Source: Alphaproteobacteria bacterium
GTDB lineage: Bacteria; Pseudomonadota; Alphaproteobacteria; Geminicoccales; Geminicoccaceae
Length of the DNA stretch: 64,000 nt
Direction: 5' to 3'
NCBI GenBank assembly: GCA_026990035.1
Contig: JALSIM010000039.1
Span: forward strand, 1 to 64,000
Positions 1 through 8,376 of the stretch are shown here, piece after piece. The notes under the pieces were generated by a model that saw nothing but the letters and a program-made list of their open reading frames with translations, searched no databases and had not been told where the DNA came from. Every line of letters starts with the position of its first letter. Position 1 is the stretch's first letter. A program made the position numbers and the translations under genes.

Positions 1-1
1 C

Positions 2-760
2 GGATTGCCGAGCCTCGCCACCCTCTGCCGCTACCGGGCCCGCATCGCCCGCGACATCCAGGAAGCCGAAGAGCGGCTGCGGGAACTGCGCAACGCCCGC
101 CTCGAGAAGACCGCCCGCCGCACCGCCCGCGATCCCGCCCGCCTGCGCGCCCTCGCCACCATCCTCGAGGCGCGGAGCAACAAGGAGCCCGCTCCGGCCC
201 CACCGCAAGAGGGCAGGAACGAACCCGACACCACCCCGCCCTCACCGGCGGGCGAGGCGAACAGCCCCCCCCGCGGCAACGGGAACGAACCCGACACCGC
301 CCCCGGCGGCAGGAACGGCGGCGACCACCGCAGCGCCGGCCCGGCCCCGCCCCCCGGAGCCCGAGATCGAACCGGAACCACCCGCCCCGGATCCGAGAGC
401 GGTACGGGGGCACGGACGCACCCTCGGCACGGTAGGAACGAACCCGGGACATACCCGACCGCGCAACCCTCCCCCACCGCCCCGCGACCCGCCGGGAAGC
501 CGGGCGACCGACGCCGCCGTCCGGCGACCGCCCTCCCGCACGGGAACCGCGAGCCCGCGAGGCCCATGGCGCCGGCGGCGAAGGCCGCGGGAAAGGAATC
601 CGGATCCGGCGCCCGGGACGCGAACGAACCCGGGACGCGGCGCGCCGGCCGCGCAACGCTCCCGCACCTCCCCGCCGCGTGCCAGGAAACGGGGCCACCG
701 ACCCCGCCGTCGGGTCGGGAAAGGGCGATGCCGCCACGGCTCCGGGAGGCCCTGATGTGA
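2..760 (+). CDS. Proline-rich repetitive protein, 5' end outside or at window edge
   Basis: Unrecognised protein. The first 60 or so residues are Arg/Glu/Leu-rich and look helical (CRYRARIARDIQEAEERL). The rest is low-complexity Pro/Gly/Arg/Asn with a recurring NEPDT or NEPGT motif about four times. The frame is open to the window edge, and the first in-frame start is a TTG at 5, so the true start may lie upstream. The stop overlaps the GTG start of the SIS-domain gene (ATGTGA), which suggests coupled translation and supports a real gene. The composition could also be a non-coding repeat region that happens to stay open in G+C-rich DNA. A long ORF on the opposite strand is judged a shadow. 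Confidence 0.45.
   Translation, partial: GLPSLATLCRYRARIARDIQEAEERLRELRNARLEKTARRTARDPARLRALATILEARSNKEPAPAPPQEGRNEPDTTPPSPAGEANSPPRGNGNEPDTAPGGRNGGDHRSAGPAPPPGARDRTGTTRPGSESGTGARTHPRHGRNEPGTYPTAQPSPTAPRPAGKPGDRRRRPATALPHGNREPARPMAPAAKAAGKESGSGARDANEPGTRRAGRATLPHLPAACQETGPPTPPSGRERAMPPRLREALM
214..633 (+). repeat. Dispersed GGAACGAACCCG repeats
   Basis: The core GAACGAACCCG occurs near 218, 283, 436 and 622. Three copies have GGAACGAACCCG and the last has CGAACGAACCCG. They are preceded by G-rich sequence and followed by ACACC or GGAC. All copies lie in the same reading frame and encode NEPD or NEPG. Spacing is irregular, so this is a dispersed repeat and not a tandem array. Confidence 0.6.
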
Positions 761-1779
761 CCTCGGCGATGGACCGGGAACTGCGCGAGGCGCCCGAACG
801 GGTGCGGGCCCTGCTCGCCACGCACCAGCAACCCTATCGGGAGCTGGCCCGGGCGTTGCGCCGCGATCCGCCCGCCTTCGTGGCGACCATCGCCCGCGGC
901 AGCTCCGACCATGCGGCCGGCTATGCCGCCGCCCTGTTCGGGATCCTCGCCGGGCGGGCGACCGCCTCCCTGCCCCCTTCCCTCGTCACCCGCTACGGCG
1001 CCCGACCGGAGCTGCGCGCCGCCCTGGCGCTGGCCGTCTCGCAATCCGGCCGGAGCCCCGATCTGGTCACCGTTCTCGGACAGGCCCGCGACGGCGGGGC
1101 GCGGTGCGCCGTCCTGGTCAACGACACCGCCTCGCCCCTGGCCGCGCTCGGCGATCATGTCCTGCCCCAGGCCGCCGGGCCCGAGCGCAGCGTCGCGGCC
1201 ACCAAATCGGTGCTCTGCACGATGGCCGGAATCGCCCTGCTGACGGCCCTCTGGAGCGAGGACGAGGGGCTGCGGACGGCCCTCGACGGCCTCCCCGATC
1301 GCCTCGCCGAAGCTCTCGCCTGCGACTGGGGCGCCGCGCTGGCCCCCCTGGAGACCGCTTCCAGCCTGTTCGTGGTGGCCCGCGGGCCGGCGCTGGGGAT
1401 CGCCGGGGAAATCGCCCTCAAATGCAAGGAGACCGCCGGACTCCATGCCGAAGCGGTGTCCGCGGCGGAGGTCCGTCACGGACCCCGCGCCGCCCTCGGC
1501 CGGGGGGTGGCGCTGCTGGCGTTGGCCCTCGAGGATCCGGGCGGCGCCGACAGCCGGGCCTTCGCCGCCGAGGTGGCGGCGACCGGCGGCACCGTGTTGA
1601 CGGCGGCGGTCGAACCCGGCCCCGGGCTGCACCTGCCGCTTCCGCCGCCGCTCCATCCGCTGCTCGATCCGCTGGCAGCATTGCAGGCCTTCTACCCGCT
1701 GGCCGAGGCGCTGGCCCGGGCCCGCGGGCGCGATCCGGACCGGCCGCCCGGCCTCGCCAAGGTGACCCGGACGATCTGA
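757..1779 (+). CDS. SIS-domain sugar-phosphate isomerase/deaminase (GlmS C-domain / NagB-II type)
   Basis: 340 residues containing two SIS domains and no glutaminase domain, so it resembles only the isomerase half of GlmS. Landmarks are ARGSSDHAAGY (about 47-57), the phosphate loop SQSGRSPD (about 95-102), AATKSVLC, a KCKETAGLHAEAV stretch leading to EVRHGP, and a terminal LAKVTRT that aligns with the catalytic Lys segment of GlmS. Such stand-alone proteins act on hexosamine phosphates, for example as glucosamine-6-phosphate deaminase; the substrate here is inferred. GTG at 757 was chosen because GGGAGG lies seven bases upstream and the start overlaps the previous stop. ATG at 769 is an alternative. 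Confidence 0.82.
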   Translation: MTSAMDRELREAPERVRALLATHQQPYRELARALRRDPPAFVATIARGSSDHAAGYAAALFGILAGRATASLPPSLVTRYGARPELRAALALAVSQSGRSPDLVTVLGQARDGGARCAVLVNDTASPLAALGDHVLPQAAGPERSVAATKSVLCTMAGIALLTALWSEDEGLRTALDGLPDRLAEALACDWGAALAPLETASSLFVVARGPALGIAGEIALKCKETAGLHAEAVSAAEVRHGPRAALGRGVALLALALEDPGGADSRAFAAEVAATGGTVLTAAVEPGPGLHLPLPPPLHPLLDPLAALQAFYPLAEALARARGRDPDRPPGLAKVTRTI

Positions 1780-2125
1780 GGCGGGCGGCGCCCCGGGCCG
1801 GCGGCAGCGGCCGGCAGGGGATCGCCGGAACCCGCAACCGCGGGTCGAACGCGGTTCCCCCCTCCCCTTGCGGACCTCTGCGCCGACGGTACCCGGCAGC
1901 CCGCGGACCGGCCTCGACCCCCTTCAACCGGAGGTCCGCCGGCCCGCCGCGATCCCCGCGGCCGACTTGACTTTCGCCGTTTTTCTGGAAGTTTGGCCCG
2001 CGCTTCCGGCGCAAGCAGGGGAAGGAAGACCGGCCGCGCGATCGGCGAGCGGAGCGTGGCGGTCGCCGAGGTTCGGGGGAGGCCGCAGCCCAGCGGGTGG
2101 GCGATGCATCAGCCGAGGGTGCCGC
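1780..2125. other. 346-bp intergenic region upstream of the TRAP operon
   Basis: No coding signal is visible. It holds a TTGACT at 1967-1972 with only a poor -10 candidate (around 1990), and an inverted repeat GGAAG (1987-1991) / CTTCC (2003-2007) with an 11-bp spacer that could be an operator for the downstream transporter genes. It probably contains the TRAP promoter. No riboswitch fold is recognisable by eye. Confidence 0.4.
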
Positions 2126-2638
2126 ATGCCTGAAGCCGTCAAAGCCTATGTGAGATGGGTCGACGCCTTCAACCGCGTCGTCGGTCGCGGGGCGATGTAC
2201 ATGATCTTCGTGATGATGGGCATCCTCCTCTTCTCCTCCCTCTCCCGGGGCCTGTTCAGCATCTCCTACATCTGGGTGGTGGAGATCTCCCAGTTCCTGC
2301 TCACCGCCTATTACATCCTGGGCGGGCCCTATTCGGTCCAGCTCGACGGCCATGTCCGGATGGACGTGTTCTACGGCCGCTGGTCGCCGAAGACACGGGC
2401 GGTGATGGACGCCTGCACCTCCTTCTTCGTCCTCTTCTATCTCGTCGTCCTGCTGATGGGGGCGATCTCCAGCACCAAATACGCGATCGACTACGGCCAG
2501 AAGAACTACTCCGCCTGGGCGCCGCCGCTGTGGCCGATCAAGGTGGTGATGACCTTCGGCATCCTGCTGATGCTGATGCAGATGCTCGCCGTCTTCTTCC
2601 GGGATCTGGCCAAGGCACGGGGGGAGGCGATCGAATGA
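2126..2638 (+). CDS. dctQ: TRAP transporter small permease subunit DctQ
   Basis: 170-residue inner-membrane protein with about four hydrophobic helices, the usual size and layout of DctQ subunits. It starts MPEAVKAYVRWVDAFNRVVG, followed by a first helix around 24-42. The family partners the large permease and a periplasmic binding protein to import carboxylates and related anions using the sodium or proton gradient. ATG 2126 follows a GAGGG stretch; upstream in-frame sequence lacks hydrophobic or conserved features. The stop overlaps dctM (ATGA). Confidence 0.93.
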   Translation: MPEAVKAYVRWVDAFNRVVGRGAMYMIFVMMGILLFSSLSRGLFSISYIWVVEISQFLLTAYYILGGPYSVQLDGHVRMDVFYGRWSPKTRAVMDACTSFFVLFYLVVLLMGAISSTKYAIDYGQKNYSAWAPPLWPIKVVMTFGILLMLMQMLAVFFRDLAKARGEAIE

Positions 2639-3960
2639 GTTACGAACTCATCGCCCTCCTCATGTTCGTCTCGATGATGCTGCTGCTGTTCAGCGGCCAG
2701 CGGGTGTTCGGGATGATCGGCTTCGTCGCCGCCGCCTTCTCCCTGGCCCTGTGGGGCGAGGGCGCCTTCGAGATGCCGTTCAACGCCAGCTTCGTGCTGC
2801 TGAACTGGTATCCGCTCGTGACCCTGCCGATGTTCATCTACATGGGCTACATGCTCTCCGAATCGGGCATCGCCGACGATCTCTACCGCATGTTCCACGT
2901 CTGGTCGGGGCCGGTCCGGGGCGGGCTCGCCATCGGCACCATCGGGCTGATGGTGGTGATCTCGGCGATGAACGGGCTGAGCGTCGCGGGGATGTCGATC
3001 GGCGCCTCCATCGCCCTGCCGGCGATGCTCAAGCGCGGCTACGACAAGGTGATGGTCACCGGCGTCATCCAGGCCGGGAGCTCTCTCGGCATCCTGGTGC
3101 CGCCGAGCGTGGTCCTCGTCCTCTACGGGATGATCGCCCGCCAGCCGGTGGGGCAGCTCTGGCTCGCCGGGGTCCTCCCGGGCCTCCTCCTGGCGGGGCT
3201 GTTCATCGCCTACATCGCCATCCGCTGCTGGCTGCAGCCGCATCTCGGCCCGGCCCTGCCGCGGGAGGAGCGCAACGTCCCCTTTCGCGAGAAGCTGCGG
3301 CTGCTGCGGGCCGGCATCCTGCCGTTCCTGATCTTCTTCCTGATGACCGGCCTCTTCCTGATGGGGGTCACGAGTCTCGTCGAGAGCTCGGCGGTGGGGG
3401 CGACGGCGGCGACGCTGGCGGCGCTGGTCAAGGGCCGTCTCACCTGGAAGGTGATGGAGGAGACGATCCGCAAGACCCTGAGCATCAGCTGCATGTTCAT
3501 GTGGATCATCCTCGCCGCCCTCAGCTTCGGCGCGGTGTTCGACGGTCTCGGCGCCGGCAAGGCCCTGCAGTCGCTGTTCGTCGAGCGCTGGGAGCTCAAT
3601 CCCTGGACGATCCTCATCATGATGCAGCTTTCCTTCATCCTGATGGGCATGTTCCTCGACGACACGGCGATGCTGGTGATCGTGGCGCCGCTCTACGTGC
3701 CGCTGGTGCGGGCCCTGGGCTTCGATCTCGTCTGGTACGGGGTGCTCTACACGATCACCTGCCAGATCGCCTACATGACGCCGCCCTTCGGCTACAATCT
3801 GTTCCTGATGCGGGCGATGGCCCCGAAGGAGATCTCGCTGGCCGACATCTACCGCTCGATCATCCCCTTCGTGGCGGTGATGGTGCTCGGCCTCGCTCTG
3901 GTCATGATCTTCCCGGAACTGGCCACCTGGCTGCCCGACGAAGTTTATTCGCGACGATGA
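2635..3960 (+). CDS. dctM: TRAP transporter large permease subunit DctM
   Basis: 441 residues and strongly hydrophobic throughout, the normal length for the 12-helix DctM channel subunit. Recognisable segments include NGLSVAGMSIGASIALPAM, an SSLGILVPPSVVLVLYG motif, FLDDTAMLVIVAPL and a C-terminal YMTPPFGYNLFLM segment, all typical of the DctM ion-transporter superfamily. It starts inside the dctQ stop codon and precedes the binding-protein gene by 96 bp. The substrate cannot be read from this subunit. Confidence 0.95.
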   Translation: MSYELIALLMFVSMMLLLFSGQRVFGMIGFVAAAFSLALWGEGAFEMPFNASFVLLNWYPLVTLPMFIYMGYMLSESGIADDLYRMFHVWSGPVRGGLAIGTIGLMVVISAMNGLSVAGMSIGASIALPAMLKRGYDKVMVTGVIQAGSSLGILVPPSVVLVLYGMIARQPVGQLWLAGVLPGLLLAGLFIAYIAIRCWLQPHLGPALPREERNVPFREKLRLLRAGILPFLIFFLMTGLFLMGVTSLVESSAVGATAATLAALVKGRLTWKVMEETIRKTLSISCMFMWIILAALSFGAVFDGLGAGKALQSLFVERWELNPWTILIMMQLSFILMGMFLDDTAMLVIVAPLYVPLVRALGFDLVWYGVLYTITCQIAYMTPPFGYNLFLMRAMAPKEISLADIYRSIIPFVAVMVLGLALVMIFPELATWLPDEVYSRR

Positions 3961-4056
3961 TCCCGTTACCCTGTCGTCCCGGAGGGAAGGGTTCCGGACC
4001 TGCGTGCCGTAAGGAAGCCAACCCGAAGAAAGTACCAAGCTAGGGAGAGCGGAAGG

Positions 4057-5142
4057 ATGTCCGACCAGACGGAAACCAGGAAGGGTGTCAAGGTCAGCAA
4101 ACGCGAGTTCATCAAGAAGGCGGGCCTGACCACGGCGTCGGCCGCCGCCGCCACGGTGGTCGCGGCCCCCTACGTCAAGGCCCAGAAGACCATCCGCTGG
4201 CGCCTCCAGACCTACGCCGGCTCGGCGCTGGGCGAGCATGTGATCAAGCCGCAGATCGACGCCTTCAACAAGGCCGCCAACGGCGAGATGGTGATCGATC
4301 TCTACTACGCCGACCAGCTCGTTCCCCACAGCGAGCTGTTCCGCGCGGTGCAGAACGGGACCATCGACGCCGCCCAGAGCGACGACGATTCGATCCAGGC
4401 GCCGGTGGATGTCGCCGTCTTCGGGGCCTACTTCCCCTTCGCCTCGACCTTCAGCCTCGACGTACCGGCGCTGTGGAACTGGTACGGGCTCAAGGAGATC
4501 TGGGAAGAGGCCTACGCCGAGGTGGAGAACGTCACCTGGCTCTCCACCGGTTCCTGGGATCCCTGCAATTTCGCGACCACCAAGCCGATCCGTTCGCTGG
4601 AGGATTTCAAGGGGCTGCGGCTCTACATGTTCCCGACGATCGGCCGCTTCATGCGGCGCTTCGGCGTGATCCCCATCTCCCTGCCCTACGAGGATGTCGA
4701 GGTGGCGATCCAGACCGGCGAGCTGGACGGCGTCGCCTGGTCGGGGATCACCGAGGACTACACGGTGGGCTGGGCGGACGTCACCGACTACTACCTCACC
4801 AATCCGGTGTCGGGCGCCTGGGCCGGTTCCTACTTCGTCAACAGCGAGCGCTGGGCCGAGGTGCCGGAGCATCTCCAGACCCTGTTCCGGATGTCCATCG
4901 ACCAGTCCCACTACTATCGCCTCCACTGGTACTGGTGGGGCGAGGCCCAGTACCGGACCAAGGGTGGCAAGCTCGAGCTGACCTCGATTCCCTCCTCGGA
5001 GTGGAAGAAGGTGCAGGACGAGGCGCTCAAGTTCTGGGACGAGATCGCCGCCACGAGCGATCGTACCGCCCGGGTGGTGAAGATCCTCAAGGACTACATC
5101 GCCACCATGGAAGCCGCCGGCCCGCCGTATCGCTGCGCCTGA
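4057..5142 (+). CDS. dctP: TRAP transporter substrate-binding protein DctP
   Basis: 361-residue periplasmic binding protein. An N-terminal export signal (SKREFIKKAGL, then an Ala-rich stretch to about residue 40) resembles Tat signals but has Lys-Arg in place of the twin Arg. The mature part has DctP hallmarks: AYFPFASTF, LKGLRLYMFPTIG-like text near 185-200 (LEDFKGLRLYMFP) and a substrate-loop Arg region. Aromatic residues are abundant, including YYRLHWYWWGEA around 287, as in binding proteins for keto acids or similar organic anions; the ligand is unknown. A hairpin terminator follows at 5161. Confidence 0.93.
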   Translation: MSDQTETRKGVKVSKREFIKKAGLTTASAAAATVVAAPYVKAQKTIRWRLQTYAGSALGEHVIKPQIDAFNKAANGEMVIDLYYADQLVPHSELFRAVQNGTIDAAQSDDDSIQAPVDVAVFGAYFPFASTFSLDVPALWNWYGLKEIWEEAYAEVENVTWLSTGSWDPCNFATTKPIRSLEDFKGLRLYMFPTIGRFMRRFGVIPISLPYEDVEVAIQTGELDGVAWSGITEDYTVGWADVTDYYLTNPVSGAWAGSYFVNSERWAEVPEHLQTLFRMSIDQSHYYRLHWYWWGEAQYRTKGGKLELTSIPSSEWKKVQDEALKFWDEIAATSDRTARVVKILKDYIATMEAAGPPYRCA

Positions 5143-5160
5143 TCGCATCGCCGTACCGCG

Positions 5161-5190
5161 CGGGGCGTCGCTCTTCGGAGCGGCGCCCCG
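5161..5190 (+). terminator. Hairpin terminator after dctP
   Basis: A 13-bp stem with one T-G pair (5161-5173 with 5178-5190) closed by a TTCG tetraloop, 18 bases after the dctP stop. There is no U-tract, so it may act with Rho or mainly protect the mRNA end. Confidence 0.6.
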
Positions 5191-5238
5191 TCGCTTGATG
5201 GGCGGAAGGCGGCCGACTATGGTCGCCGGCGGGAATCG

Positions 5239-5313
5239 GCGGGCGTAGCTCAGCGGTAGAGCACGGCGTTTACACCGCCGGTGTCGGAGGTTCGACTCCT
5301 TCCGCCCGCACCA
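5239..5313 (+). tRNA. tRNA-Val (anticodon TAC)
   Basis: Complete cloverleaf. The acceptor stem GCGGGCG (5239-5245) pairs with CGCCCGC (5303-5309), A is the discriminator base, and CCA is encoded (5311-5313). The anticodon arm CGGCG-TTTACAC-CGCCG gives TAC, reading valine codons. The T-arm contains GGAGGTTCGACTCC. It is 72 bases plus CCA. An 18-bp tandem duplication starts two bases after the CCA. Confidence 0.97.
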
Positions 5314-5314
5314 T

Positions 5315-5350
5315 GTCGCAGACGGAAACGGGGTCGCAGACGGAAACGGG
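5315..5350 (+). repeat. Two perfect tandem copies of an 18-bp unit beside tRNA-Val
   Basis: GTCGCAGACGGAAACGGG occurs at 5315-5332 and again, with no gap, at 5333-5350. It begins two bases after the tRNA CCA end. It has no coding role; the next gene starts at 5467. tRNA 3' ends are common integration sites, but no integrase or matching att copy is visible in the window. Confidence 0.85.
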
Positions 5351-5466
5351 GGCGTCCGGGGGAGGTCGGAGGCAGGCTTGCCCGCCCCCGGGGCGGGTTT
5401 ATACTGCGCCGCGGGAGGAAGGGCGCAGCGCCGGCTCCGCCCGAGCGAAGGGAGGTGGAGGACAGC

Positions 5467-6948
5467 ATGGCAACGGCTCTCGCGGATGTGCGCATGGCGC
5501 TCGAGGATCGGCGGCTGCTGCGCGAGCAATGCTACATCGACGGGAGCTGGGTCGATGCCGAGGACGGCCGCCGCATCGAGGTCACCGATCCGGCCTCCGG
5601 CGAGGTAATCGGCAGCGTGCCCCGTCTCGGCGCGACGGAAACGCGTCGGGCCATCGACGCGGCCGCCCGGGCGCTGCCGGAGTGGCGGGCGAAGACCGCC
5701 AAGGAGCGGGCGGCCATCCTCCGGCGCTGGTTCGAGCTGATCCTCGAGAACGCCGGAGACCTCGCCTATCTGATGACCCGCGAACAGGGCAAGCCGCTGG
5801 CCGAGGCCCGGGGGGAGATCCTCTACGGCGCCTCCTTCGTCGAATGGTTCGCCGAGGAAGCGAAGCGCGTCTACGGCGATATCATCCCGCAGACGGTGGA
5901 TTCGCGACGGATCCTGGTGCTCAAGCAGCCGGTCGGGGTCTGCGCGGCGATCACCCCCTGGAATTTCCCCAACGCCATGATCACCCGCAAATGCGCGCCG
6001 GGCCTCGCGGTGGGCTGTACCTTCGTGGTCAAGCCGGCGAGCTCCACGCCCTTTTCCGCCCTGGCCCTGGCCGAGCTCGCCGAGCGCGCCGGGATGCCCG
6101 CGGGCGTGCTCAACATCGTCACCGGCCCGGCGGGCGAGATCGGCGACGAGCTCTGCGCCAGCAAGACGGTGCGCAAGCTCTCCTTCACCGGTTCGACCGA
6201 CATCGGCAAGCTGCTTCTCCGCAAATGCGCCGACACGGTGAAGCGGGTGTCGATGGAGCTCGGCGGCCACGCCCCCTTCATCGTCTTCGACGACGCCGAC
6301 CTCGACGCCGCGGTGGCCGGCGCCGTCGCCTGCAAGTTCCGCAACGCCGGCCAGACCTGCGTCTGCACCAACCGGATCTTCGTCCAGGCCGGGATCTACG
6401 AGACCTTCGCCGGCAAGCTCGCCGAGGCGGTGGCCAAGCTCCGGGTCGGTCCGGGAACCTCGGCCGAGACCGAGATCGGCCCCCTGATCGACGAGGCCGC
6501 GGTGCGCAAGGTCGAGGAGCATCTCCGCGACGCCCTCGCCAAGGGCGCCGAGGTGATGGTGGGGGGGCGGCGGCACCCGCTCGGCGGTCTCTTCTTCGAG
6601 CCGACGGTGATCGCCGGCTGCACCCCCGAGATGAAGATCACCCACGAGGAGACCTTCGGCCCGGTCGCGCCGCTCTACCGCTTCGAGACCGAAGAGGAAG
6701 CGATCCGGCTGGCCAACGATTCCGACGTCGGGCTGGCCGGCTACTTCTATGCCCGCGATCTCGGCCGCGTCTTCCGCGTCGCCGAAGCCCTCGAGGTCGG
6801 TCTCGTGGGGGTCAACGACGGGGTCATCTCCACCGAGGTGGCGCCCTTCGGCGGCGTCAAGGAAAGCGGTCTCGGCCGGGAAGGCTCCAAATACGGGATC
6901 GACGAGTATCTGGAGATCAAATACGTGAGCCTCGGCGGGATCGCTTAG
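5467..6948 (+). CDS. gabD: NAD(P)-dependent succinate-semialdehyde dehydrogenase family (GabD-like aldehyde dehydrogenase)
   Basis: 493 residues, full-length aldehyde dehydrogenase. The catalytic pair is E264 (MELGGHAP) and C298 (GQTCVC); a second Cys two residues on is typical of succinate-semialdehyde dehydrogenases and can form a redox-switch disulfide. PWNFP at 164-168 and FTGSTDIGK at 240-248 are the family nucleotide-binding segments. GabD oxidises succinate semialdehyde to succinate in 4-aminobutyrate breakdown; related enzymes act on glutarate or methylmalonate semialdehydes, so the exact substrate is inferred. ATG 5467 has GGGAGG upstream. It lies three bases from the glutathione reductase gene. 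Confidence 0.9.
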   Translation: MATALADVRMALEDRRLLREQCYIDGSWVDAEDGRRIEVTDPASGEVIGSVPRLGATETRRAIDAAARALPEWRAKTAKERAAILRRWFELILENAGDLAYLMTREQGKPLAEARGEILYGASFVEWFAEEAKRVYGDIIPQTVDSRRILVLKQPVGVCAAITPWNFPNAMITRKCAPGLAVGCTFVVKPASSTPFSALALAELAERAGMPAGVLNIVTGPAGEIGDELCASKTVRKLSFTGSTDIGKLLLRKCADTVKRVSMELGGHAPFIVFDDADLDAAVAGAVACKFRNAGQTCVCTNRIFVQAGIYETFAGKLAEAVAKLRVGPGTSAETEIGPLIDEAAVRKVEEHLRDALAKGAEVMVGGRRHPLGGLFFEPTVIAGCTPEMKITHEETFGPVAPLYRFETEEEAIRLANDSDVGLAGYFYARDLGRVFRVAEALEVGLVGVNDGVISTEVAPFGGVKESGLGREGSKYGIDEYLEIKYVSLGGIA

Positions 6949-6951
6949 ACC

Positions 6952-8376
6952 GTGCAGCGGTTCGACCTCTTCGTCATCGGTGGCGGCTCGGGCGGGATCG
7001 CCTGCGCCCGGCGGGCCGCCGCCCACGGCGCCCGGGTCGGGCTGGCCGAACCCGGCCGCCTGGGCGGCACCTGCGTCATCCGCGGCTGCGTGCCCAAGAA
7101 GCTGATGCATTACGCGGCCCATCTCGGAGGCCTGATCACCACCAGCCGCGCCTACGGCTGGCGGCTGGCGTCCCCGGAACTCGACTTCCGCGGCCTGCTC
7201 GAAGCCCGCAACGCCGAGATCCGGCGCCTCGAGGAGGTCTATGCGCGGATGCTGGCGGAGGCCGGGGTGACCCTGTTCCGGGCCCGCGCCCGCCTCGCTT
7301 CCGGGGGCGAACCGCCGCACGGCGTCGAGGTCGGCGGCGAACGGGTGGTGGCCGACAACGTCCTGATCGCGGTCGGGGGCCGGCCCAGCCTTCCCGAGCT
7401 GCCCGGCATCGAACATGCGGTGACCTCGGAGGTTCTGCTGGAGGAGGTCTACGACCGGCCCGGGCATCTGGTGGTGGTCGGGGCCGGCTACATCGGTCTC
7501 GAGCTCGCCAGCATCATGCGCGGCCTCGGATCCCGGGTGACGCTGGTCTACCGGCGCGAGCTGCCGCTCCGCGGTTTCGACGAGGATCTGCGCATCGAGC
7601 TCGCCGCCGCCCTCGCCCGGGAAGGGGTCGAGCTCCGCCCCGGTACCCGGGTGAACCGCGTCGAGCGTACCGGGACCGGCGTCCTGCTCGACACCAGCGC
7701 CGGCACCATCGCCGCCGACATGCTGCTCTACGCCACCGGCCGCGAGCCCATTCCCAACACCGGCGGCCTGGGGCTCGAGGAGGCGGGCGTGCGCATGGAC
7801 GCCGACGGCACCATCTATGTCGATATCACCTACCGCTCGAACGTCCCCGGCATCTACGCGGTGGGGGACTGCAGCGATCACGCCGGACACGGTCTCAGAG
7901 CCACCCAGTACGATCTGACGCCGGTGGCCATCGCCGAGGGCCGGGCGATCGCCGAGCGGCTGTTCCACGATCGCCATCAGCTCGTGAACTACGAGACGGT
8001 GCCGACCGCCGTGTTCTCTATTCCGCAGGCCGCCAGCGTCGGCTACACTGAACAGCAGGCGAACGACCTCGGTCACGAAGTGGCGGTGTACCGGACCCGG
8101 TTCCGTCCCATGCTCCACAGTCTGGAAGACGGCCGGCAACAGACCTTCATGAAGATCGTGGTGGACGAGACGGACGACCGGGTGCTCGGCTGCCACATGG
8201 TGGGCGAGGACGCGGCCGAGATCATCCAGGGTTTCGCGGTGGCCCTCACCTGCGGCGCCACCAAGGAGCAGTTCGACGCCACGGTGGGCCTCCATCCGAG
8301 CGCCGCCGAAGAATTCGTGACCATGTACCGGCCGGCCGCCCGGCGTGCGGCTCCGGCGAGCGAGAACGCACCATGA
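6952..8376 (+). CDS. gor: Glutathione-disulfide reductase
   Basis: 474-residue flavoprotein that reduces glutathione disulfide with NADPH in the cytoplasm. The FAD loop is GGGSGG (10-15). The redox-active disulfide is C41/C46 in [14 protein letters not shown] second Rossmann motif, [10 protein letters not shown], is followed by [11 protein letters not shown], whose Arg residues favour NADPH over NADH. The C-terminal [10 protein letters not shown] carries the catalytic His-Glu pair (H448, E453). The GTG start sits three bases after the aldehyde dehydrogenase stop, and the stop overlaps the DAHP synthase ATG (ATGA), so the genes are probably co-transcribed. Confidence 0.95.
   Translation: MQRFDLFVIGGGSGGIACARRAAAHGARVGLAEPGRLGGTCVIRGCVPKKLMHYAAHLGGLITTSRAYGWRLASPELDFRGLLEARNAEIRRLEEVYARMLAEAGVTLFRARARLASGGEPPHGVEVGGERVVADNVLIAVGGRPSLPELPGIEHAVTSEVLLEEVYDRPGHLVVVGAGYIGLELASIMRGLGSRVTLVYRRELPLRGFDEDLRIELAAALAREGVELRPGTRVNRVERTGTGVLLDTSAGTIAADMLLYATGREPIPNTGGLGLEEAGVRMDADGTIYVDITYRSNVPGIYAVGDCSDHAGHGLRATQYDLTPVAIAEGRAIAERLFHDRHQLVNYETVPTAVFSIPQAASVGYTEQQANDLGHEVAVYRTRFRPMLHSLEDGRQQTFMKIVVDETDDRVLGCHMVGEDAAEIIQGFAVALTCGATKEQFDATVGLHPSAAEEFVTMYRPAARRAAPASENAP

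Noticed and set aside
1967-1995. Sigma-70 promoter at TTGACT before dctQ
   Set aside because: No acceptable -10 hexamer at 16-18 bp spacing, so only mentioned in the intergenic entry.
5143-5466. Short open frames spanning the tRNA and its flank
   Set aside because: They cross a clear tRNA gene and the tandem repeat. The true aldehyde dehydrogenase start at 5467 has a strong ribosome-binding site.
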